NCBI RefSeq assembly: GCF_900104345.1
Contig: NZ_FNJN01000005.1
Coordinates: 248,001-312,000 of the forward strand
Length of the DNA stretch: 64,000 nt
Direction: 5' to 3'
Source of the DNA: Microbacterium testaceum StLB037
Lineage (GTDB): Bacteria; Actinomycetota; Actinomycetes; Actinomycetales; Microbacteriaceae
This document shows, piece after piece, positions 45,032-53,806 of the stretch; positions within the stretch are counted from its first letter, which is position 1, and every line of letters begins with the position of its first letter. The position numbers were made by a program, and so were the translations under genes. The notes under the pieces were generated by a model. It was not told the DNA's origin, did no database searches, and saw nothing but the letters and a program-made list of their open reading frames with translations.

Positions 45032-46231
45032 TTATTCGTCGGAATGTTCCGACCGGTGGGCTGCGTCCGTCATTTGATGACCACCGACTTCTTCTAAATC
45101 GATGGGCAACATGAGAGTCAAGTACGCACGGGCGTCGTCTGTTGCGAAGGTCACCACTCCCCCGACGGGAACGGCATCTGTCTGGAGGCTTCGAATGCCA
45201 TTCCCGCTCGAGATCGGGTGTCCCGCCTCATGTTCCTCTGCGCGTGGACTCGCGATGGTGAAGGTCACCGTCGCTGATCGCTCGTCGAACGCGGACGTGA
45301 CGTCCGCCCGAGCGGGCCGCGCGTATTTCACCGCGTTCGTCAATCCTTCGCGGACGGTGCGTACGACGAAGTCGGAATGAGCACCGCTGAGCGGAAGGTC
45401 GTCGACGAGGTCGATCGACACGGCGAGCCCTGCGCGCTCGACCTCACGGACGATATCGGCGAGCCTGTCTTCCAGCACAGCCCTGCTCGACGTGGACGTG
45501 AGGTCGGTGACGGTGTTCGCGAGCGCCCGCGCAGCCGCCCGGTTCTGATCGCGGATGGTGCTGAGAGCTTCTCTGATCTCGCTGTCGGTCAGCCGGGCGG
45601 TCTCGATGCTGCTGACGAAAAGGTTGATGAGCGCCAGATTGTGACCGAGTTCGTCGTGGAGCAGGCGGGCGATGCGTGAGCGCTCCGCCTGCGTCGCCTG
45701 CTCGGAGATACGAGGCGCCTGCTTCATCGCGTCGAGGAAGAGGTCGGTCACCTCGGCGTTCCGCCGACGCTGGTGGCCGGCAACGATTCCCGCGAAGCCC
45801 GCGCCGGCAGTGGTGAGGATCGAGAACACCGCGATGAGAGCGGCAAGGCCGGCGTTGGAGGTATTCGCCCAGCGAATGAGATACAGCACGAAAAGACCGG
45901 CGCTCGATGTCATCCCCGCGATGACGAAGCAGATGGTCACCCGTGGGGTGTATCGGAGCCCGAGGAGGAACATCATCGCCCACCCGGCGGGGGCGGCGAT
46001 GGGTGTCAGGGCGGCGGTGGCGAGGACGATCCCGGCCACGAGACGCGTTCGCTTGTGATTCCAGAGGAGAGCGGTCACGCCGATGGACCCGATCGCGAGG
46101 GTGACGAGCAGATTCCACAATTGCAGAGGCGGGGCGGCTAAGGCGAAAAGCGCCAACCCGATCGCTCCCGCACCCGCAGCGAGTAGTGCGTTTCGCTGAT
46201 ACGACCTGAAGTAGTCGAGGTTGTCTTTCAC
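45032..46231 (-). CDS. NarL-type sensor histidine kinase
   Basis: A 399-residue membrane kinase from GTG 46231 (ribosome site GGAGGA). Five to six hydrophobic segments occupy residues 14-155 with almost no extracellular loop. Then come a HisKA_3 domain with SRIARLLHDELGHNLALI (phospho-acceptor His192) and an ATPase domain with the N box VREGLTNAVKYARPA. The G1 box Asp is not evident: the segment reads ASPRAEEHEAGHPISSGNGI, though a G2-like SGNGI remains. Divergent from its likely partner, the LuxR response regulator. The signal is unknown, perhaps sensed within the membrane. Confidence 0.87.
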   Translation of the reverse strand: MKDNLDYFRSYQRNALLAAGAGAIGLALFALAAPPLQLWNLLVTLAIGSIGVTALLWNHKRTRLVAGIVLATAALTPIAAPAGWAMMFLLGLRYTPRVTICFVIAGMTSSAGLFVLYLIRWANTSNAGLAALIAVFSILTTAGAGFAGIVAGHQRRRNAEVTDLFLDAMKQAPRISEQATQAERSRIARLLHDELGHNLALINLFVSSIETARLTDSEIREALSTIRDQNRAAARALANTVTDLTSTSSRAVLEDRLADIVREVERAGLAVSIDLVDDLPLSGAHSDFVVRTVREGLTNAVKYARPARADVTSAFDERSATVTFTIASPRAEEHEAGHPISSGNGIRSLQTDAVPVGGVVTFATDDARAYLTLMLPIDLEEVGGHQMTDAAHRSEHSDE

Positions 46232-46380
46232 CAATGCGTCCTCCGCACGGGTCGGGCGCTGGATCGCGGCACGACGAGTAGTCCGCCTAGCGCTGATCGG
46301 GTGCAACGTGAGTGCGTTTTCCGTCTTCCGACGGATTGGAGACCGACAGTACCGGATACCGCGCACTGTCGGGATGCTCC

Positions 46381-46446
46381 GTGTCAACCGATGTTGATGG
46401 TTGGGCTGCATCTCGCCCGGGGAGGGCGGAGCTCGGGTGATACGTT
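46381..46446 (+). promoter_or_regulatory. candidate autoregulatory promoter of the response regulator
   Basis: TCAAC-N4-GTTGA dyad (46384-46397), within a stretch matching TGTCACCCAAAGTTGAC of R1 at 13 of 17 positions, and TACGTT at 46441-46446. The distance from the TTGA core to the -10 is 2 bases longer than in R1-R3. Weaker evidence than R1-R3. Confidence 0.4.
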
Positions 46447-46486
46447 TCGTCTCCGGCGCCTGGGGGTGCTCGCGAGGGAGAATTCG

Positions 46487-47104
46487 ATGAACGTGTCTAG
46501 CAAGCCGGCTCGCGTGCTGGTGATCGATGACGATCCGCTGGTGCGCACCGGCATCAGGCTCCTGTTGCGCGGGAATACGAGCGTCTCGATCGTGGGGGAA
46601 TTCGCCGGTCATCGGGGGCTCCTGGAGGCCGTGAAAGACCTGCAACCCGACGTTCTTCTCATGGACCTCTTCATGCCCGAGGAATCGGGGCTCTCCGTCG
46701 CGCGCCGGGTCCGTCTCATGTACCCGGACCTGCGCATAGTCCTCATGTCGTCGATCGACAACCCGGCGCTGTACGCGGACGCACGCAACGTCGGTGTCAA
46801 CGCTTTCGTCGCCAAGACGGCTCCCGCAGCCGACTTCATCACGGCGCTCGTCGGCGCAGACTGCTCATCGAAGACCAGCACCACCGTGCTCTCCGACAGA
46901 GAGATCCAAGTCGTCGAATTGCTGGCGTTGGGGGCGAGTAACGAAGAGATCTCCGCGGCCCTGCATCTGAGTCAGAACACGGTCAAGACGTACGTTTCTC
47001 GCGCGATGGACAAGACCGACACAACAAACAGAGTCCAATTGTCGAATTGGTTTCACGGGCTTACCGAATCGCATCTGCTCGGCGATCGGGTGGATATGCC
47101 ATAA
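46487..47104 (+). CDS. LuxR family two-component response regulator
   Basis: A 205-residue regulator. Receiver domain: acidic triad in LVIDDDPLV (about 12-20), phospho-acceptor Asp60 in VLLMDLFMPEESG, and Lys in NAFVAKTAP (about 113). The C-terminal NarL-type helix-turn-helix at about 140-195 reads LSDREIQVVELLALGASNEE, then ALHLSQNTVKTYVSRAM. The ATG at 46487 has a GAGGGAG ribosome site 6-7 bases upstream. Divergent from the histidine kinase gene. It is the best local candidate to bind the TTGTC-N10-GACAA dyads. Confidence 0.92.
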   Translation: MNVSSKPARVLVIDDDPLVRTGIRLLLRGNTSVSIVGEFAGHRGLLEAVKDLQPDVLLMDLFMPEESGLSVARRVRLMYPDLRIVLMSSIDNPALYADARNVGVNAFVAKTAPAADFITALVGADCSSKTSTTVLSDREIQVVELLALGASNEEISAALHLSQNTVKTYVSRAMDKTDTTNRVQLSNWFHGLTESHLLGDRVDMP

Positions 47105-47551
47105 CTGCGCGAGCGTCACCCGAAGTGGACAAACTCACGCTCGGCCCTCCGGGCGGGCGGGCACAAGGGTGATGATCGTATCCGCGCGAGATAGCTCCTC
47201 GCGTGGTCAGAGCCTGTGGTGGGCCGCTCGGGGCGGGTGTGGAAGTTCGAGATTCACGCCCGCCTCATCCCACCTTCGACTTGAGCAACCTGTTCTCCCC
47301 CTAGAGACTCCCCCGGTTGCTCAAGCGCCGAATGTACCCGATTCGGCGTCGGGCGGGGGGACGCGGCCCACTCTGCGTCTCCCCGCTCACCCCTCCGTGT
47401 GTTCCTCCGCCGGCGGGCACGAGACCACTGTCAGGACACAGGCGACTCTCATGGCGCCGTCGGGGAGTTCACCACCGTCGCCCCCGGCGCGAGGCACCTC
47501 CCGCCCCGCGCGCCACGCAGCGCCTCGCATGGACGCCGTTCGCGCCCGGCG
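47105..47551. other. 447-base gap without a supported gene
   Basis: Right after the response-regulator stop lies GCGTC-N10-GACAA (47113-47132), a copy of the R1/R2 dyad with a weak left half; no gene or convincing -10 follows at the usual distance. Further on is an 11-base inverted repeat (47280-47325). The rest is GC-rich sequence with no coding pattern that I trust; an open frame on the plus strand runs into the septum-formation gene and has no family features. Confidence 0.6.
47280..47325. repeat. 11-base perfect inverted repeat CTTGAGCAACC/GGTTGCTCAAG
   Basis: Arms at 47280-47290 and 47315-47325 with a 24-base pyrimidine-rich centre containing two CTCCCCC/CTCCCCC-like stretches around CTAGAGA. 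It could be a transcription terminator, a small-RNA hairpin or a recombination site. Confidence 0.5.
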
Positions 47552-48805
47552 TCAGCGCGCCGAGCCCGCCAGCGACCCGGTGGTCTCCTCGACGGCCGGG
47601 TCGTACAGCAGGCACGAGATCTCGCGGTCGCCGCCGGCCCAGGTGTCTTCGGTGGGAGCGACGAACTGATAGTTCAGCGCCGACTGGTCGAAGGGGATGC
47701 CGACGAACGACGGGAACGCAGCGTCGCAGCCCTCCTGGGCCGCGGTCGCGATCGCGTCGTCGCCCGGGAACGTCCCCTCGGGCAGGAGGAAGCTGCTGAA
47801 CACCTCGTACGTGTGCGGGACCGCGCAGTCGACGAGGTTGGACGAGCTGATGAAGCCGCCCGGGACGTTGTCGAGGCACGCGCCGACGGGCAGCGTGAAC
47901 GTGTCGCCGTCGCCCGGGGCCGCCTCGCTCGGGCCCACGGTGACGCCGCCGTCCTGCGGGTAGTCCGGGATGTCGAAGGGGTCCGACGAGGACGCCTGCG
48001 AACCGACCGCGATCGAGAAGATCACGAGACCGATCACGGCGATGATCGCCAGGACGCTGATGACGGCGCCCGCGACGATGCCGGTGATGGCGAGGCCGCG
48101 TCCCTTCTCGCCGGTGCGCTTGATCTGGGCGAGGGCCACGGCACCCGCGATGATGCCGCCGACGGGGAACACGAAGCCGAGGATGATCGCGAGGATCGAG
48201 ATGCCGTTCGTCTTCCCCGAAGCGGCGGGAGCGGTGCCGTAGGGCGAGGCGCCGTACGCGGGTGCACCCGCCTGGGGGTACTCCGGCGTCGCACCGTAGG
48301 CGGGGGCGGCGCTCGAGCCGTCCGCGGCGGGAGCGGCCGCGCCCGGGTACCCGGGCGGCGCCGGCGGAACCGGAGGTGCCCACGTGCCGTCGGTCGCGAC
48401 CGGCTGCTGCGCGGCGCCCGCATCGGACGGGGCCGCCGGCACGCCGCCGACGAGCAGGCCCTGCTGAGCCAGGCGCTCACCGGTGAGATGAGCCGCCTGT
48501 CGCACGACATCGCCGGCCTTGGCCGCGCCGATCGCGCCGCCCTTGAAGAACCCGCCGACCGCGGAGTGCTCGAACGACGCGAGCGTCCCCTCGGTAGCCT
48601 GAGAGAAGTGCACGTCGAAGCGGACGTGCATGTCCTGACCCGCGAAGGCTCCGGCGACGAGGGTGGTGCCCATGCTGCCGCGCGAGACGTCGAGGGAGCC
48701 GGATGCCGTCGGTTGCACCGAGAAGCCCTGCTCGGCGAGGGCGTAGCCGACCGCGTCGCGGGCTCGATCGACGGGGACGGACAATCGGAGTTCAGCGGTG
48801 GCCAT
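47552..48805 (-). CDS. DUF4190/septum-formation family membrane protein
   Basis: A 417-residue protein in three parts. An N-terminal soluble domain (1-120) begins MATAELRLSVPVDRARDAVG. A Pro/Ala/Gly/Tyr-rich linker (125-195) follows. A DUF4190 double-helix membrane unit (about 200-265) contains LAIILGFVFPVGGIIAGAVA and VAGAVISVLAIIAVIGLVIF. The C-terminal extracellular domain has PVGACLDN, DCAVPHTYEVF, EGCDAAF and EISCLLYDP, the four-cysteine pattern of the septum-formation (PF13845) family found in actinobacteria. The precise role is unknown. A ribosome site AGGAG precedes the ATG. Confidence 0.8.
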   Translation of the reverse strand: MATAELRLSVPVDRARDAVGYALAEQGFSVQPTASGSLDVSRGSMGTTLVAGAFAGQDMHVRFDVHFSQATEGTLASFEHSAVGGFFKGGAIGAAKAGDVVRQAAHLTGERLAQQGLLVGGVPAAPSDAGAAQQPVATDGTWAPPVPPAPPGYPGAAAPAADGSSAAPAYGATPEYPQAGAPAYGASPYGTAPAASGKTNGISILAIILGFVFPVGGIIAGAVALAQIKRTGEKGRGLAITGIVAGAVISVLAIIAVIGLVIFSIAVGSQASSSDPFDIPDYPQDGGVTVGPSEAAPGDGDTFTLPVGACLDNVPGGFISSSNLVDCAVPHTYEVFSSFLLPEGTFPGDDAIATAAQEGCDAAFPSFVGIPFDQSALNYQFVAPTEDTWAGGDREISCLLYDPAVEETTGSLAGSAR

Positions 48806-48946
48806 CGGGCGCTCCTGGGGGGTCTCTCGCGCCGAAGACTGTCAGCGCGCGTCCAGGTTAGTGCCGCGGGGCCCTCCGCACGAGCGCGGAGCCCGGCGCA
48901 CGGCGAGGGGCGAGGCCGTCCGCACCTCGCGCCCTCGCCCGCACCG

Positions 48947-50140
48947 TCAGCGGATTCGCCCGACGAGGTCGTCGCGCGTCAGGGTGTCCGCCTCAGCGAG
49001 CACCGCGCGGGCGGCATCCCGCGCCTCTTCGACGTTCCAGAGCAGGACGCCGACGACCCGATCGTCGTCGAGGTAGTAGACGACGCCGCGCTCGGTGTCG
49101 ATCCAGTCCTCGACCGTCTCGAGAGAGGAGTCGAGGGTTCCGACCGCCTCGTACCGGATGCCGAAGACCGCCGAGTAGTAGTACGGCGTGTGCGTGTAGG
49201 GCTCGGCGGCGCCCGCGAGATTGCGTCCGGCCGCCTTGCCCTGCTCGTTGGCGTTGTCGACGTGCTCGACGCGGCGGCGCCCGAGCAGGCGGTCGGGGTA
49301 GCTGGCGACGTCGCCCGCGGCGTACACGTCGTCGGCCGACGCCCGCAGCTGCGCGTCGACGTGCACGCCGTCGTCCACCGTCAGCCCGGCGTTCTCCGCC
49401 AGGTCGGTGGCGACCTCGATACCGAGACCGCTCACGACGGCATCCGCGCGGACCTGGTCACCGTTCTCGAGGTCGAGGCGGGCGCCCGCGGCATCCACTT
49501 CTCCTCCCGAGACCTTCGAACCCGCGACGATCTCGACGCCGGCATCGCGGAAGAGCTTCTCGAACCGCTCTGCGAGCGCCGGCGGGAACACCGCGTCACC
49601 GAGCACCGCACCGGTGTGGATCAGCACGGTCTCGACGTCGTTCTGCACGAGGGCTGCGGCAAGCTCCGAGCCGATGTATCCCCCGCCGACCACGGCGATG
49701 CGGTCGACGTCCTTCGAGAGGGCGCGCAGGCGGCGGTAGTCCTCGGCCGTGCGGAAGGTCAGTGCGCGCTCTCCGTTCGAGCGGTCGTCGACGGGGAGGG
49801 GGACGGGCTTGCCGCCGGTGGCGAGCAGGAGCTTGCCGTACGAGAACGTCTGGTCTCCGGCATCCACTTCGTGCTCGCCGGGGCGGATCGCCGTGGCGCG
49901 CGTGCGCAGCCGGATGTCGGCGCCGGTGTCGTCGGCGGTGCCGAGGGGCACCTTCTCCCACGTGAACTCGTCATCGGTCCACAGCTTCTTGCTCAGGGCG
50001 GGGCGCGTGTACGGCTCGTCGACGTCGTCGCTCAGGATCCCGATGGATCCGTCGGCGTCAATCTCGCGGATGCCGCGGGCGGCGGTGTCGGCGACCATTC
50101 CGCCGCCGACGATGAGGTAGTCGAAGTGTGTGGTGGTCAT
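48947..50140 (-). CDS. FAD-dependent pyridine nucleotide-disulfide/ferredoxin reductase-like protein
   Basis: A 397-residue flavoprotein. An N-terminal FAD-binding YLIVGGGMVADTAARGI is followed by the NAD(P)-binding VVGGGYIGSELAAAL (about 150-164) and the second FAD motif VDVYAAGDVASYPD-like segment (DDVYAAGDVA, about 275). A C-terminal reductase cap of about 80 residues closes the chain. The pattern fits ferredoxin or rubredoxin reductases and AIF-like oxidoreductases. No ferredoxin gene is adjacent. The open frame extends far upstream but ATG 50140 is where homology begins. It is divergent from an M20 gene with a 90-base gap. Confidence 0.9.
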   Translation of the reverse strand: MTTTHFDYLIVGGGMVADTAARGIREIDADGSIGILSDDVDEPYTRPALSKKLWTDDEFTWEKVPLGTADDTGADIRLRTRATAIRPGEHEVDAGDQTFSYGKLLLATGGKPVPLPVDDRSNGERALTFRTAEDYRRLRALSKDVDRIAVVGGGYIGSELAAALVQNDVETVLIHTGAVLGDAVFPPALAERFEKLFRDAGVEIVAGSKVSGGEVDAAGARLDLENGDQVRADAVVSGLGIEVATDLAENAGLTVDDGVHVDAQLRASADDVYAAGDVASYPDRLLGRRRVEHVDNANEQGKAAGRNLAGAAEPYTHTPYYYSAVFGIRYEAVGTLDSSLETVEDWIDTERGVVYYLDDDRVVGVLLWNVEEARDAARAVLAEADTLTRDDLVGRIR

Positions 50141-50230
50141 GGCGTCAGCGTCGCCGCTCAACCTGACCGAAGCGGATGGGTTGCGGGGGTGAGCGGCATC
50201 CGGTAGCGCCCCGCTGACTAGGCTCGGGGC

Positions 50231-51445
50231 ATGAGCGTCGACCTCGAAAGCCTCTACACCGACCTGCACGCCCACCCCGAGCTGTCGTTCCAGGAGACGC
50301 GGACGGCGGGTGTCATCGCCCGCCACCTCGCGGATCTCGGGCTCGACGTCGAAGAGGGCGTCGGCCGCACCGGCCTCGTCACGACCATCGCCAACGGCGA
50401 GGGTCCCGTCGTGTGGGTGCGCGCCGACATGGACGGCCTTCCCGTCGAGGAGCAGACGGGCCTCGCGTACGCCAGCACCGCGCGCGGCACCGACCCGGCC
50501 GGCAACGCCGTCCCCGTGATGCACGCGTGCGGCCACGACATGCACGTCACCGCCCTGATCGGTGCCCTCGAGCGCCTCGTCGCCACGCGCGACGAGTGGG
50601 CGGGGACGGTCGTCGCCGTCTTCCAGCCCGCCGAGGAGTACGGGGCGGGCTCGAAGGCGATGATCGCCGACGGCGTGCTCGACCGGTACCCGAAACCCGA
50701 CATCGTGCTCGGCCAGCACGTCACGCCCCTTCCCGCCGGCATGATCGGCGTGCGACCGGGCACGCAGATGGCGGCATCCGACGGCCTCACCGTCGTGCTC
50801 CACGGCCGCGGGGGTCACGGTTCGCGCCCGCACTCCACGATCGACCCCGTCGTCATGGCCGCCGCCACCGTCATGCGCCTGCAGACCGTCGTCTCGCGCG
50901 AGGTCGACCCCCGCGACGTCGCCGTCGTGACCGTCGGATCGATCCACGCCGGACTGAAGAACAACATCATCCCCGCCGAGGCCAAGCTCGAGCTGAGCCT
51001 GCGCTACCCCGACGACGCCGCGCGCGAGCGCGTGATGACGAAGGTCGAGCGCATCATCCGCGCCGAGGCCGAGGCATCGGGGGCCGAGCAGACGCCCACC
51101 ATCACCACCGATCACACCCTGCCGCCGACCATCAACGACACGGATGCCACGGCCCGCCTCACCGCGGCGTTCCAGCGCTCGTTCGGTGAGGGCTCGGTCG
51201 TCGACCCCGGCATGTTCACCGGGAGCGAGGACGTGTCGTGGTTCGCGCGCGAGTCGGGCGCCCCCCTGGTGTTCTGGTTCTGGGGCGGTGTCGATCCCGA
51301 GACGTTCCAGAAGGCCTTCGCGGGAGGCACCATCGAGCGCGACATCCCGACGAACCACTCGCCGTACTTCGCCCCGGTGATGCAGCCGACGATCGACCGC
51401 GGCGTGGAGAATCTCGTCGTGGCGGCGCGGGAGTTCCTCGGCTGA
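50231..51445 (+). CDS. M20 family amidohydrolase (hippurate hydrolase/N-acyl-amino-acid hydrolase type)
   Basis: A 404-residue metallohydrolase. Motifs: VWVRADMDGLPVEEQTG (about 58-74), HACGHDMHVTAL with metal-binding Cys and His (about 98-109), PAEEYGAGSKAM with the catalytic Glu (about 136), GRGGHGSRPH (about 196) and a C-terminal NHSPYFAP His ligand. This subgroup removes acyl groups from N-acyl amino acids (AmaA, HipO, SndA-like). The start is leaderless: TAGGCT (50219-50224) ends 6 bases before ATG. It could complete an acetylate-oxidise-deacetylate salvage route with the genes at 25-31 kb, but it is 20 kb away (speculative). Confidence 0.92.
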   Translation: MSVDLESLYTDLHAHPELSFQETRTAGVIARHLADLGLDVEEGVGRTGLVTTIANGEGPVVWVRADMDGLPVEEQTGLAYASTARGTDPAGNAVPVMHACGHDMHVTALIGALERLVATRDEWAGTVVAVFQPAEEYGAGSKAMIADGVLDRYPKPDIVLGQHVTPLPAGMIGVRPGTQMAASDGLTVVLHGRGGHGSRPHSTIDPVVMAAATVMRLQTVVSREVDPRDVAVVTVGSIHAGLKNNIIPAEAKLELSLRYPDDAARERVMTKVERIIRAEAEASGAEQTPTITTDHTLPPTINDTDATARLTAAFQRSFGEGSVVDPGMFTGSEDVSWFARESGAPLVFWFWGGVDPETFQKAFAGGTIERDIPTNHSPYFAPVMQPTIDRGVENLVVAAREFLG

Positions 51446-51542
51446 GGTGTCCTGCTCCGGCCCAGCCGCGAGGCCGGGGCCCTCGCGTCGCGCCGCGATC
51501 CGTGTGAGGGTGGGATCTCGCCCCCTTCCGCCGGAGGACGCT

Positions 51543-52043
51543 GTGACCACGACTCCCACCGAGAACACGACACCGCTCCTGCCGGGGTCGGCGCTCCTCG
51601 TCGGCATCCGCTCCCTCCTTGTCTGGGCCATCGTCGCGTCGGCCGTGTCGGCGATGTTCCTCCGCGGCACGCACCAGAGCTGCTCGGGCGGCCTCGCTGC
51701 GAACGGACAGGGGTTCATCGATGCCGGCGGCGCTCCGACCGCCATCGAGCCGCGGTGCGGGTCGATCGAGTTGAGTCCGAGCCCACTCCTTTTCGCCCTC
51801 CTCGCGGTGGTCGTGATCGGAACGATCACCCGCATCCTCCGCCGAGCCGGTGACGAAGATCACGCCTTCCGCATGCTGAACAACGCGCGGATGGCGATCG
51901 TCGTCCTCACGCTGGTAGCCCTGGCCGTCGGCTGGATCGCGATCATGACAGTGCACGTCGACGACTGGAGCTCGTTCTCGCTGTACTCGCCGTTGCCCTT
52001 CGGGCAGTTCGACATCGAGACGTGGCCGATCACACAGCGGTAA
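51543..52043 (+). CDS. DUF2975-like membrane protein
   Basis: A 166-residue protein from GTG 51543 (ribosome site GGAGGA) with three or four hydrophobic segments: SLLVWAIVASAVSAMFL, PSPLLFALLAVVVIGTITRIL and MAIVVLTLVALAVGWIAIM. Two Cys lie in the first extracellular loop (QSCSGG, PRCGS). The arrangement of helices plus the cytoplasmic RRAGDEDHAFRMLNNAR loop resembles DUF2975, but I am not certain. Function unknown. It lies between the M20 and metallopeptidase genes on the same strand, 97 bases after the former. Confidence 0.6.
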   Translation: MTTTPTENTTPLLPGSALLVGIRSLLVWAIVASAVSAMFLRGTHQSCSGGLAANGQGFIDAGGAPTAIEPRCGSIELSPSPLLFALLAVVVIGTITRILRRAGDEDHAFRMLNNARMAIVVLTLVALAVGWIAIMTVHVDDWSSFSLYSPLPFGQFDIETWPITQR

Positions 52044-52170
52044 CCGGGGACGGGACACGGAGCAGAGTCACACCGCGGGGTGTGCCGACGGACGACGCCG
52101 ACGCGAACGGCTCCCGCACCCGAAGTCCAGCCCCTCGGCGACGGTCCGGTCGGCGCGTAGCGTGACCGCC

Positions 52171-53043
52171 GTGACGTTCAACGACAATGCCCGCGTCGGC
52201 GGCAACTCGGCCAAGCGCCGAGGAGGAGCCGTGGCGGCCGTCGGCGGTGGGGCCGTGGGCCTCGGCGCCGTGGTGGTGCTGCTCATCTCGATGTTCACCG
52301 GGACCGACCTCACCGGCCTGCTCGGCTCGGGTGGCGGCGCGGCCCCCGGCAGCGGCGGCGAACAGGTCGCGAGCTGCGAGACGGGCCGGGATGCCAACAG
52401 CGACGACGCCTGCCGCTTGGCCGCGGCATCGCTCGACATCGACCAGTTCTGGGCGGAACGCCTCGACGGCTACCGCAAGCCCCAGCTCGTCATCGTCGAC
52501 CAGCAGACGGGGAGCTCGTGCGGCACAGCCTCGAACGCGACCGGTCCGTTCTACTGCCCGCCCGACGAGACGGTGTTCGTCGACCCGACCTTCTTCTCGA
52601 TCCTTCGCGCGCAGTACGACACCACCGCGGGCCCCCTCGCCCAGCTCTACGTGCTCGCGCACGAGTACGGCCACCACGTCCAGAACCTCACCGGCGTGAT
52701 GGAGCAGTACCCGAACAATGGCACCGGCGCCGACAGCAACGGCGTCCGCACCGAATTGCAGGCGGACTGCTTCGCGGGGGCCTGGGTCGCCGCGGCCTCC
52801 GAGCAGGTGGACGAGAACGGCACCCCCTACCTTCAGCCTCCGACCGAGCAGCAGATCCTCGATGCCCTGTCGGCCGCGTCCGCCGTGGGCGACGACCACA
52901 TCCAGGCCGAGGCGGGTCAGATCTCGAACCCCGACAGCTTCACGCACGGATCGAGCGCGCAGCGCACCCGGTGGTTCGACGAGGGCCGCCAGGGCGGCGT
53001 CAACGCCTGCGACACGTTCTCGGTGCCCGGCGGCAGCCTCTAG
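52171..53043 (+). CDS. neutral zinc metallopeptidase (YpfJ/PF04228 family)
   Basis: A 290-residue membrane-anchored protease. MTFNDNARVGG opens the chain, then a single hydrophobic helix (about 20-45), and an external domain with YVLAHEYGHHVQNLTG (HExxH zinc site), NGVRTELQADCFAGAW (third ligand Glu) and the C-terminal GSSAQRTRWFDEG motif. The GTG at 52171 is preferred over GTG 52162: TAGCGT (52158-52163) ends 7 bases before it (leaderless) and family proteins start with MTFN. The family is widespread and poorly studied. Confidence 0.92.
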   Translation: MTFNDNARVGGNSAKRRGGAVAAVGGGAVGLGAVVVLLISMFTGTDLTGLLGSGGGAAPGSGGEQVASCETGRDANSDDACRLAAASLDIDQFWAERLDGYRKPQLVIVDQQTGSSCGTASNATGPFYCPPDETVFVDPTFFSILRAQYDTTAGPLAQLYVLAHEYGHHVQNLTGVMEQYPNNGTGADSNGVRTELQADCFAGAWVAAASEQVDENGTPYLQPPTEQQILDALSAASAVGDDHIQAEAGQISNPDSFTHGSSAQRTRWFDEGRQGGVNACDTFSVPGGSL

Positions 53044-53107
53044 GCCTCCGCCGGCGCCGCCTCGCGAGAGTCGATCAGCGTCGTCCCCCGCCTCCCAGGA
53101 CTCCCCG

Positions 53108-53181
53108 TTCGGCTCGGGATGCCGAAACCCGGCGCACCCCCTCGACCCCGCGGAACGGGACTCGGGGTGGACGCGCCGGGT
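53108..53181. terminator. probable bidirectional terminator
   Basis: TTCGGC-N7-GCCGAA (53108-53126), then a longer imperfect hairpin pairing ACCCGGCGC with GCGCCGGGT (53127-53181), in the 152-base gap between convergent metallopeptidase and copC genes. Confidence 0.45.
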
Positions 53182-53195
53182 CATGGCATCCGGAA

Positions 53196-53804
53196 CTACT
53201 CGGTGTCGGACGACTCCTGCTCCTCGCGGGGACGGCGGCTGAGGATGACGACGACGATCACGCCGACGAACACGACCGCTCCACCGCCCACGAGCAGGCC
53301 CACGGTCAGGCCCGACATCCCGCCCGAGGTGGAGGGTGCGGCCACCGGGGTCTCCGCCGGGGCGGCCCCCTGAGCGCCCGCGCACGGGGAGGCGTCGGCA
53401 CCGGCCGACACGCTCTCACCGGTGTACGTGAACGGGATCTCGCCCGAGACGGGATGCCCGTCGGACGAGACCGCTCGCCACTCCACCGTGTACCCACCGG
53501 GCGCTCCGAGAGCGACCGGGAGGGTGAGGGTCGGCCCCGCGAGGGCCACGCACTCGCTCTCGTAGTGCCTGCCGTCGGGCCCGATCACGATGACGATGTT
53601 GCCGCCGTCGTAGCCGAGCAGATTGGCGCTGAAATCGAGGGTGACCTCCGACAGCGACGAGACGCTTTCCCCCTCGGCGGGCGTCGACGACACGAGGCTG
53701 TCGTGCGCAGAGGCCGCCGACGACCCGCCGAGAGCGGCGGTCATCGCCGCAGCGACGACCACCGCCCCGACCAGGGCCCGGCGCAGAGCGTTCCGGGAGC
53801 CCAT
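53196..53804 (-). CDS. copC: copper resistance protein CopC, membrane-anchored
   Basis: A 202-residue protein. The signal peptide ends at SAASAHD, leaving His as residue 1 or 2 of the mature chain, the Cu(II)-binding His of CopC. The Ig-like domain follows: SLVSSTPAEGESV, VTLDFSANL, and GHPVSGEIPFTY near its end with a second His. A linker and a C-terminal helix (LTVGLLVGGGAVVFVGVIVVVIL) with a polar tail anchor it. It begins 2 bases after the YcnI stop, so the two are one operon. It binds copper outside the membrane; no CopD domain is fused or adjacent. Confidence 0.92.
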   Translation of the reverse strand: MGSRNALRRALVGAVVVAAAMTAALGGSSAASAHDSLVSSTPAEGESVSSLSEVTLDFSANLLGYDGGNIVIVIGPDGRHYESECVALAGPTLTLPVALGAPGGYTVEWRAVSSDGHPVSGEIPFTYTGESVSAGADASPCAGAQGAAPAETPVAAPSTSGGMSGLTVGLLVGGGAVVFVGVIVVVILSRRPREEQESSDTE

Positions 53805-53806
53805 GC

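Noticed and set aside
47169..47669. Plus-strand open frame downstream of the response regulator
   Set aside because: Low-complexity Ser/Pro/Arg composition, no ribosome site, and it runs antisense into the septum-formation gene.
50141..51835. Long upstream extension of the ferredoxin-reductase-like frame on the minus strand
   Set aside because: It is antisense to the M20 gene with clear motifs; homology of the reductase starts at ATG 50140.
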